Shown here: positions 57,928-64,000 of the stretch, one piece after another
Layout of the letters: every line of letters begins with the position of its first letter
Numbering within the stretch: position 1 is the stretch's first letter
Notes under the pieces: model-generated
What the model was told of the DNA's origin: nothing
The model's input: the letters and a program-made list of their open reading frames with translations, nothing else
Database searches by the model: none
DNA from: Achromobacter dolens
GTDB lineage: Bacteria > Pseudomonadota > Gammaproteobacteria > Burkholderiales > Burkholderiaceae_B
NCBI RefSeq assembly: GCF_902859745.1
Contig: NZ_CADIJW010000007.1
Location: forward strand, 114,133-178,132
Length of the DNA: 64,000 nucleotides
Reading direction: 5' to 3'
Made by a program: the position numbers and the translations under genes

Positions 57928-60330
57928 ATGATCGACGCCTCTTCCCAACCCGCCCGCGCCGACGACGGCCGCAAGCCCCACAGTGCGCATTGGGGCGTGT
58001 TCTCCGCGGCCTGGCGGAACGGCGTGCTGGACGTGCGGCCGCATCCGGGCGATCCGGCTCCGAATCCGCTGATAGAGAACTTCACCAACGCGCTTGACCA
58101 TCCCGCGCGCGTGACCACGCCGATGGTGCGGCGCGGCTGGCTCGAACGCGGACCGGGGCCGGACCCGCGCCGGGGACGCGACGACTACGTGGCGGTCAGT
58201 TGGCCCGACGTGCTGGATCTGCTGGCCGCCGAACTGCGCAGGGTGCGCGACCAGCACGGCCCGCAGGCGGTGTTCGGCGGTTCGTATGGCTGGTCCAGCG
58301 CCGGCCGCTTCCATCATGCGCAGAGCCAGGTGCACCGCTTCCTGAACACGGCGCTGGGCGGCTACGTGCGTTCGGTCAACAGCTACAGCGCCGGCGCCTC
58401 GGCGGTCATCCTGCCGCACATCCTGGGCAGCATGGACGACGTGGCGCGCCGCAACGTCACCTGGGAGCAGATCGTCGCGCACACCGACGTGGTGCTAGCC
58501 TTCGGCGGCATGGCGCTGAAGAACTCGCGCGTGGCCAGCGGCGGCATCAGCCGCCACATCGAGCGCGACTCGATGCGCCAGGCCGCGCAGCGCGGCTGCC
58601 GCTTCCTGAACATCAGTCCGCTCGCCTCCGACCTGCCGGCGGAGGCGGCGGCGCAATGGGTGCGCGCGGCGCCAGGCACCGACGTGGCCCTGATGCTGGC
58701 GCTGGTGCATGAGCTGGTGGCAAATGGCTGGCATGACCAGACGTTCCTGCGCGACTTCTGCGAGGGCTGGGATGGCTTCGAGGATTACCTGATGGGCCGC
58801 GCGGACGGCCAGGCCAAGGATCCGGCCTGGGCCGCGCCGATCTGCGGCGTGCCGGCCGCGGACATCGCGCGGATCGCGCGGTCGCTGCCGGGCAAGCGCG
58901 TGCTGGTGACCGTGTCGCATTCGCTGCAACGCGCCGAACATGGCGAACAGCCGGTCTGGATGGGCGCGGTGCTGGCCGCGGCGCTGGGACAGTTGGGGCT
59001 GCCGGGCGGGGGCTACGCCTACGCGCTGGGCACGCTGGCGCATTACGGCAAGCGCAGCAACGCGGTGCCGGTGGCTTCGCTGCCCCAGGGGGTGAACGGC
59101 GTCAAGGACTTCATCCCCGTGGCCCGCATCGCCGACATGCTGCTGCATCCCGGCGAGCCGTTCGACTACAACGGCAAGCGCATGCATTATCCGCGTATCC
59201 GGCTGGCCTATTGGGCGGGCGGCAACCCCTTCCACCACCACCAGGACCTGAAGCGCCTCGCGCGCGCCTTCGCCACGCTCGACACCTTCGTGGTGCACGA
59301 GATCGGCTGGACCGCCACCGCGCGCCACGCCGACATCGTGCTGCCCTGCACGATGACGCTGGAACGCGAGGACATCGGCGGCGCGCCCACCGACCCGCTG
59401 CTGGTGGCCATGCACCGCATTGCCGCGCCCAACGGCCAGGCGCGCGACGACTACGACATCTTCACCGACCTGGCCGAACGGCTGGGCGCGCGCGAGGCCT
59501 TCACCGAAGGCCGCGGCAGCGCCGAATGGCTGCGCCACCTGTATGAAAGAACCCGCGCGGCCCTCGAGGAAAAAGGCCTGGACGCGCCGGACTTCGATCA
59601 GTTCTGGAAGCGCGGCGAATTGACGCTGCCGCAACAGGACGACGACGGCGGCATCCTGCGCGCCTTCCGCGACGATCCCGCCGGCAAGCCGCTGCCCACG
59701 CCCAGCGGCAAAGTGCAGATCAGCTCGCCGACCATCGCCGGCTTCGGCTATGCCGACTGCCCCGGCCATCCGGCGTGGCTGGCGCCGCAAGACGCGCCGA
59801 CCCCGGCGCATCCCCTGTTCCTGGTGGCCAACCAGCCCGCCACCCGCCTGCACAGCCAACTGGATTTCGGCGCTCACAGCGCCGCGCAGAAGCGCCAGGG
59901 CCGCGAGGTCTGCACCCTGCATCCCGCCGACGCCGCGGCCCGCGGCATCGCCGAGGGCGACATCGTGCGGTTGTTCAACGAACGCGGCGCCTGCCTGGCC
60001 AGCGCCACGTTGAGCGAGGCCATCATGCCCGGCGTGGCGCAGTTGCCCACCGGCGCCTGGTACGACCCGGTACGCGACGAAGACGGCGAGGTGACGCTGT
60101 GCGGCCACGGCAATCCCAACATCCTGACGCGCGACGTCGGCACCTCGTCGCTGGCGCAGGGCTGCAGCGGCCAGTTGACGGCGGTGCAGGTGGAACGCCA
60201 TGACGGCGCGCTGCCGCCGATCCGGGCGTTCGACCGACCGCGCGCGGCGGCGGCGCTCAGCGCAAGGGCATCGCCACCGGACGCAGCGGCGCGGCGTCGC
60301 CGCCGCGGATCTTCAGCGGCCCGCCGATGA
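57928..60330 (+). CDS. BisC-like molybdopterin oxidoreductase
   Basis: 800 residues of the DMSO-reductase family, biotin-sulfoxide/TMAO branch: HWGVFSAAWRNGVLDVRPHPGDPAP, FGGSYGWSSAGRFHHAQSQVHRFLN (split) and the probable Mo-ligand Ser in VNSYSAGASA (near residue 155). There is no Tat signal and no iron-sulfur cysteines, as in cytoplasmic BisC. It would reduce S- or N-oxides. The final 25-30 residues (RASPPDAAARRRRRGSS...) run antisense through the end of the cyclase gene and look like an added tail. It follows the rhodanese by 7 bp. Confidence 0.88.
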   Translation: MIDASSQPARADDGRKPHSAHWGVFSAAWRNGVLDVRPHPGDPAPNPLIENFTNALDHPARVTTPMVRRGWLERGPGPDPRRGRDDYVAVSWPDVLDLLAAELRRVRDQHGPQAVFGGSYGWSSAGRFHHAQSQVHRFLNTALGGYVRSVNSYSAGASAVILPHILGSMDDVARRNVTWEQIVAHTDVVLAFGGMALKNSRVASGGISRHIERDSMRQAAQRGCRFLNISPLASDLPAEAAAQWVRAAPGTDVALMLALVHELVANGWHDQTFLRDFCEGWDGFEDYLMGRADGQAKDPAWAAPICGVPAADIARIARSLPGKRVLVTVSHSLQRAEHGEQPVWMGAVLAAALGQLGLPGGGYAYALGTLAHYGKRSNAVPVASLPQGVNGVKDFIPVARIADMLLHPGEPFDYNGKRMHYPRIRLAYWAGGNPFHHHQDLKRLARAFATLDTFVVHEIGWTATARHADIVLPCTMTLEREDIGGAPTDPLLVAMHRIAAPNGQARDDYDIFTDLAERLGAREAFTEGRGSAEWLRHLYERTRAALEEKGLDAPDFDQFWKRGELTLPQQDDDGGILRAFRDDPAGKPLPTPSGKVQISSPTIAGFGYADCPGHPAWLAPQDAPTPAHPLFLVANQPATRLHSQLDFGAHSAAQKRQGREVCTLHPADAAARGIAEGDIVRLFNERGACLASATLSEAIMPGVAQLPTGAWYDPVRDEDGEVTLCGHGNPNILTRDVGTSSLAQGCSGQLTAVQVERHDGALPPIRAFDRPRAAAALSARASPPDAAARRRRRGSSAARR

Positions 60331-61270
60331 AGGCGAACTCATAGACCTTGTCGCGCGACAGTTCGTCCAGCGCGGCCAGCTCGATGATCGGCACGCCCTG
60401 CTGCGCCAGCAGATAGGTATGCAGCGGCACGTAGTCGTCGGCGACCTCGGACGGGAAGGTCTCGAAGCTGAGGTTGTCCGCCCCCAGGATCATGGCGCCG
60501 CCCTCTTCCACCAGATAGCGCGCCGCGTCCAGGCCCATGCCGGGCGGCTGGGCCATGTAGGCGGCCGGATCGTGGTACAGCTTCATGCGGCCGGTGCGGA
60601 TCAGCACGATGTCGCCCTGGCGCAGTTCGGTCTTCTGGCGCGCCAGCGCGGCCTTCAGGTCCTGGCGCGTGATGCGGTACGAATCCGGCAGCATGTCCAC
60701 GCCCTTGAGCGCGGCCACGTCGATCAGCACGCCGCGCGCCACCAGCGGCGGGAATTTCTCGATGCCGGTGCGTTTCCAGCCGCGGTCGCCCAGGTGTTCG
60801 TCGGCGCGAAAGCCGTTCCAGATCTTGCCGTGGATGCCGAAGTGGTTCAGCGCGTCGATATGCGTGCCGGTGTGGCTGTACATCGAGAACGCGGTGCCGG
60901 TGTAGCTGCGCGTGGCGTTCATGTCCTTGCCCACGCCCATCGGATCGTCGACCTCGGTGCCGCGCGGCGTGTGCGTCATCCAGAACTGGTAGCGCGGATC
61001 ACCGGCGTCCTGCCAACTGGGCATGCCCACGTAGTATTCGGTGGCCAGGTCATAGACCTTGTCGCCGGCCACGCGCGACATGACGGCGGCGCGCGATTCG
61101 GGCGTGATCAGGTTGAGGCGGCCGATCTCGTCATCGGGCCCCCAGGGGCTGACGCCCACTTCCTGGCCGGAGGCCGGGGCGCGCGACGGCGCGCCATGCG
61201 CGAACACGTTGCTGGCAAGAACGACGCCCAGCGCGAGGCCGAGCAGTTTGCGGGAGTAAAGGGACGGCAT
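60257..61270 (-). CDS. Exported cyclase family protein (kynurenine-formamidase-like)
   Basis: 337 residues. A signal peptide (LLGLALGVVLASNVFAHG) precedes the cyclase fold. The metal motif HTGTHIDALNHFG lies near residue 134, and there is a late GADNLSFE. Relatives include kynurenine formamidase and isatin hydrolase, which hydrolyse amides. The exported position is less common for formamidases. Its 3' end overlaps the molybdoenzyme by 74 bp on the opposite strand. A 87-bp gap separates it from the DsbA-like gene upstream on the same strand, so they may be co-transcribed. Confidence 0.85.
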   Translation of the reverse strand: MPSLYSRKLLGLALGVVLASNVFAHGAPSRAPASGQEVGVSPWGPDDEIGRLNLITPESRAAVMSRVAGDKVYDLATEYYVGMPSWQDAGDPRYQFWMTHTPRGTEVDDPMGVGKDMNATRSYTGTAFSMYSHTGTHIDALNHFGIHGKIWNGFRADEHLGDRGWKRTGIEKFPPLVARGVLIDVAALKGVDMLPDSYRITRQDLKAALARQKTELRQGDIVLIRTGRMKLYHDPAAYMAQPPGMGLDAARYLVEEGGAMILGADNLSFETFPSEVADDYVPLHTYLLAQQGVPIIELAALDELSRDKVYEFAFIGGPLKIRGGDAAPLRPVAMPLR

Positions 61271-61357
61271 AAGACACCTTGAGCAGGAAAGCCTCGTCCG
61301 GCGGACGGGCGGGATTGAGGAAAAGGCAAGGCGAGCGCTGACGACGCCGGATCGGCG

Positions 61358-62059
61358 TCAGCCGCGCGCGGGCATCAGCGCCGCCAGGCGCTGCCGCAGC
61401 TCGGCCAACGGCAAGGTCTGCAGGCGGGCCTGGTGCGGCCCCGCGACCAGCGTGGGGATGGAATCGATGCCCAGCCGCGCGGCGGCGGCGCGGTCGTCGC
61501 GCACGCGCCGCGAGGCGTCCTCGCCCTGCATGATGCGGGCGAATTCGGCGCGGTCGAAGCCTTGCGCCACGGCAATGTCCAGCAGGACCGCGGCGTCTCC
61601 GATGTTGCGATGCTCGCTCAGGTGGGCGCGCTGGATCGCGTCGAACAGGTCCCAATGCGCCGCGTCGCCCGCGAGCAGGTGGGCCGCCTGGCAGGCCAGG
61701 GCGCCGGCCAGGCCGCTGGGATAGTCGAAGGTCTCGGCGCGCATGCCCTCGACGTCGATGCGCGCCTCGTCATCGTGGCGGGCGCAGGCGTCCCAATGCC
61801 CCAGGATGACGCGCTTGGCGCGCTCCATCGAGCCGAACACCCGACGCATCTGCTCGGGCGATTCCTGCAGCACGAAACTGCGCTGGCGCACCGTGATGCC
61901 GAGTTCGGCGGCCACCTGACGCAGGCGCGGGGACATGACGTAGCACCAGCCGCAAACCACGTCGTGGAAGAAGTCCACGACCCGCGGCGCGGCGGGCGCG
62001 GGGTTGCCGGCGGGCGCGGCGGGGGTGGCGGGCGAGGTCGAAAACATGCGGGCATCCAT
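61358..62059 (-). CDS. DsbA-family oxidoreductase (FrnE-like, cytoplasmic)
   Basis: 233 residues. A thioredoxin-like start (VVDFFHDVVCGWCYVMSP) holds the Cys36-Gly-Trp-Cys39 site. The inserted helical domain covers about 70-180, and a cis-proline block IDSIPTLVAG is near 200. There is no signal peptide; an Ala/Pro-rich N-terminus is present instead. Members are 2-hydroxychromene isomerase-like or FrnE-like disulfide enzymes. It lies between a LysR gene and the cyclase, all on the minus strand. Confidence 0.85.
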   Translation of the reverse strand: MDARMFSTSPATPAAPAGNPAPAAPRVVDFFHDVVCGWCYVMSPRLRQVAAELGITVRQRSFVLQESPEQMRRVFGSMERAKRVILGHWDACARHDDEARIDVEGMRAETFDYPSGLAGALACQAAHLLAGDAAHWDLFDAIQRAHLSEHRNIGDAAVLLDIAVAQGFDRAEFARIMQGEDASRRVRDDRAAAARLGIDSIPTLVAGPHQARLQTLPLAELRQRLAALMPARG

Positions 62060-62139
62060 CGGGTTTCAATGGATGCCAGCTTACGGACGGGGCGGCGCGC
62101 GAGTAAGGCGTTCGCCGGCAGGACTCTATTCGCTGGGCG

Positions 62140-63048
62140 TCAACAATCGCCGCCCATGGCGGCCGGCAGATGTTGCGCCAGGAAGTCCACGAAGGCCTTG
62201 ACCTTGGGCTGGAGGTGACGGCTGGTGGGATACACCGCGTAGACCTGGCGCGGCGCGCTGGGCAGATCGGGCAGCACCCGCGCCAGCCGGCCTTCGGCGA
62301 TGGCGGGCGCGGCCAGGAAGGACGGCAGCGCGCCGATTCCCAGGCCGGCTTCCAGCAGGTCGCGCAGCATCAGGCTGTTGTTGGCCTGGACCCGCGTCGG
62401 CGCGCCGAACGGGTCGGCGGGATGGCTGGCATCGTCGTCCGGCACCGGGCCGGGGCTGTCGGCCAGGCTATAGCTGAGGCAGTCATGCCCCCGCAAGTCG
62501 TCCACGCTGCCGGGATGGCCGCGCTGGGCAAGATACGACGGCGCCGCGCACAGCACCTGCGTCAGCGACGCCAGCCGGCGGGCGATCAGCGAGGAATCAT
62601 CCAGTTGCGCCCGCAGGCGGATCGACACATCGAAGCCCAGCCCCACGGCGTCGACCAGCCGGTCCTCCATGGCCAGGTCCAGCCGCAGCTCCGGATACTG
62701 CCGCAGGAAGCGCGCCAGCAAGGGCGACAGCACGCTCAGCGCGAACGACACCGGCGCATTCACCCGCAGCCGCCCGGCCACGCGCCCGGCCTGCTGCTTG
62801 ATGGATTTTTCCAGGGTATCCAGTTCGTCGAGCAGGCGGCAGCATTCGGCATAGTAGGCGGCGCCGGTGTCGGTCAGGCTCATCTTGCGCGTGGTGCGCT
62901 GGATCAGCACCGCGCCCAGGTGGGCTTCCAGCGCGCGCAACTGCTTGCTGAGGCCGGCGGACGACATGTCCAGGTCCTCGGCCGCCTTGGCGAGGCTGCC
63001 CAGTTCCACGATGCGCCGGAAGGCGCGCATGTAGTTGAAGGTGTCCAT
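62140..63048 (-). CDS. LysR family transcriptional regulator
   Basis: 302 residues. The N-terminal helix-turn-helix (MRAFRRIVELGSLAKAAEDLDMSSAGLSKQLRALEAHLG, in pieces, residues 7-45) is typical. The effector domain (90-295) has the CrgA-like blocks LRVNAPVSFALSVLSPLLARFL and GFDVSIRLRAQLDDSSLIARRL. ATG 63048 begins MDTFNYM. It is divergent from the ankyrin gene (130-bp gap) and upstream of the DsbA and cyclase genes on the same strand. Either side may be its target. Confidence 0.92.
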   Translation of the reverse strand: MDTFNYMRAFRRIVELGSLAKAAEDLDMSSAGLSKQLRALEAHLGAVLIQRTTRKMSLTDTGAAYYAECCRLLDELDTLEKSIKQQAGRVAGRLRVNAPVSFALSVLSPLLARFLRQYPELRLDLAMEDRLVDAVGLGFDVSIRLRAQLDDSSLIARRLASLTQVLCAAPSYLAQRGHPGSVDDLRGHDCLSYSLADSPGPVPDDDASHPADPFGAPTRVQANNSLMLRDLLEAGLGIGALPSFLAAPAIAEGRLARVLPDLPSAPRQVYAVYPTSRHLQPKVKAFVDFLAQHLPAAMGGDC

Positions 63049-63178
63049 GGCGGAAACGGAGAGAAGGGAATCCCGGGATTCTGCAGCGATCGGCGGTATT
63101 CGCCAAACGGGGCGCCGGCGACGGATCATGGCGGCATAATCGAGGCAGTATCCACGACACGACAAGGAGACCCGACGC

Positions 63179-63868
63179 ATGTCCATCATCCGCTCCTGGC
63201 GCGCCTTCCTGGCCGCCACCCTGCTGGCGGTCGCGGAGGGCAGCGCGGCCAGTTCGGGCGCGGCCGGCGAGACCGAGGCCGGCGCCGCCCTGTTGCAGGC
63301 CGCCGGCGACGGCGACGCCGCCCGCGTCCAGGCCCTGCTGGCCCGGGGCGCGCCGCTGGAAGCGCGCGACGCCGACGGCAACACGCCGCTGCTGCGCGCC
63401 ACGCTGATCAACGCGGAGGCGGCCGCCTCGGCGCTCATCCAGGCCGGGGCCGACGTCAACGCCAAGAACGCCATGCAGGACAGCGCCTACCTGTACGCCG
63501 GCGCCCGCGGTCACAACGGCATCCTGGCGCAGACGCTGCGCCATGGCGCCGACCTGCGCAGCACCAACCGCTACGGCGGCACCGCGCTGATCCCGGCCTG
63601 CGAACGCGGCCTGGTCGAAACGGTGCGCATGCTGCTGGCGGCCGGCGTCGATCCGGACCATGTCAACCGGCTGGGCTGGACGGGGTTGCTGGAGGCCATC
63701 ATCCTGAGCGATGGCGGGCCGGACCACCAGGCCGTGGTCGCGCTGCTGATCGCGGGCGGGGCCGATGTGAACCTGGGCGACGGCGATGGCCGCAGCCCCC
63801 TGTGGCACGCGCGCCAGCGCAGGCAGGCGGCGACGGCGCAGCTGCTGCTGGCCGCCGGGGCGCGCTGA
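63179..63868 (+). CDS. Exported ankyrin-repeat protein
   Basis: 229 residues. A weakly hydrophobic N-terminal segment (SWRAFLAATLLAVAEGSAASS) may be a signal peptide. About five ankyrin repeats follow: DGDAARVQALLARGAPLEARDADGNTPLLRA (split), INAEAAASALIQAGADVNAKN, GHNGILAQTLRHGADLRSTN, GLVETVRMLLAAGVDPDHVN and VVALLIAGGADVNLGD. Such periplasmic ankyrin proteins bind partner proteins; some lie next to catalase genes. ATG 63179 follows AAGGAGACC. It is divergent from the LysR gene. Partner unknown. Confidence 0.88.
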   Translation: MSIIRSWRAFLAATLLAVAEGSAASSGAAGETEAGAALLQAAGDGDAARVQALLARGAPLEARDADGNTPLLRATLINAEAAASALIQAGADVNAKNAMQDSAYLYAGARGHNGILAQTLRHGADLRSTNRYGGTALIPACERGLVETVRMLLAAGVDPDHVNRLGWTGLLEAIILSDGGPDHQAVVALLIAGGADVNLGDGDGRSPLWHARQRRQAATAQLLLAAGAR

Positions 63869-63945
63869 CGGCGCCGGCCGGCCCCTGTCTTCGATATGAG
63901 TTCGTGCGCAGGCGCGGGCCGAGCCCGGCGCGCGGTGAAACGGCG

Positions 63946-64000
63946 CTACGCGGCCAGGGCGGCCAATTCGCGGGTCTCGCCCGCCGCCAGGATCGGCGCG
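63946..64000 (-). CDS. Possible 3' end of a minus-strand gene cut by the window edge
   Basis: Reading leftwards from the window end gives an open frame, APILAAGETRELAALAA, ending in TAG at 63948-63946. Seventeen codons are too few to assign a family, and this could also be non-coding. The preceding 77 bp (63869-63945) hold nothing recognised. Confidence 0.3.
   Translation of the reverse strand, partial: APILAAGETRELAALAA

Noticed and set aside
1-64000. tRNA, rRNA, insertion sequences, prophage or integrative elements
   Set aside because: I found no cloverleaf, transposase, integrase or terminal repeats by reading, and composition is uniform. A dedicated tRNA or IS search could still find a short element.

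Overview
This 64 kb window is GC-rich chromosomal DNA from a betaproteobacterium of the Alcaligenaceae, most likely Achromobacter. The best genus clue is the class D beta-lactamase at 37902-38729, whose sequence I recognise as close to the intrinsic OXA-114-type enzymes of that genus. The Bug-type binding protein, dense operons with 4-bp ATGA overlaps, and many LysR/IclR/MarR/MocR regulators fit the same family. I see no rRNA, tRNA, insertion sequence, prophage or CRISPR array. Two genes are cut by the window edges.

Layout. 1-4.0 kb: a MocR-type regulator (cut), a TauE/SafE permease, and a glycosyltransferase-like plus 2OG-dioxygenase-like pair. 4.0-5.6 kb: a TetX-like flavin monooxygenase divergent from a MarR regulator, with a perfect 21-bp inverted repeat between them. 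5.6-9.0 kb: PRC-barrel, DUF883, pyruvate-oxidase-like and VOC genes. 9.2-11.0 kb: two exported proteins of unknown function. 11.0-12.4 kb: a DmeRF-type cobalt/nickel sensor and exporter. 12.6-17.4 kb: a Fur-box-preceded operon of one MFS and two ABC half-transporters resembling YbtX-YbtP-YbtQ / FptX-PchHI siderophore uptake. 17.4-23.2 kb: the complete four-gene ligase-associated DNA repair cluster (exonuclease, ligase, Lhr-like helicase, PdeM). 23.3-35.6 kb: a peptide ABC ATPase, an exported PIG-L deacetylase with a propeller-like tail, an exported unknown, and a hydantoinase/oxoprolinase HyuA-HyuB operon with a peptide-type binding protein and two permeases.

35.7-39.8 kb: BlaI repressor, a BlaR1-like M56 protease fused to a penicillin-binding (S11-like) domain, the OXA beta-lactamase, and a membrane acyltransferase. 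39.9-42.6 kb: an arsR-arsC-acr3-arsH operon. 42.7-46.1 kb: a large hybrid histidine kinase with two kinase modules and two receivers. 46.3-48.6 kb: an ECF sigma factor, its membrane anti-sigma factor and a secreted alpha/beta hydrolase. The sigma and hydrolase genes have the same promoter motif with identical spacing, which defines a small autoregulated regulon. 48.6-50.6 kb: DsbG and an EamA transporter.

50.7-60.3 kb: an IclR-centred catabolic island. Two related 36-bp operator-like sites flank an MmgE/PrpD gene on one side and, on the other, an operon of FAD oxidase, fumarase-superfamily lyase, Bug binding protein, 34-codon ORF, rhodanese and BisC-like molybdoenzyme. The MmgE/PrpD plus lyase combination recalls iminodisuccinate degradation, but the substrate is unproven. 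60.3-64 kb: a cyclase, a FrnE-like DsbA protein, a LysR regulator, an exported ankyrin protein and a cut gene end.
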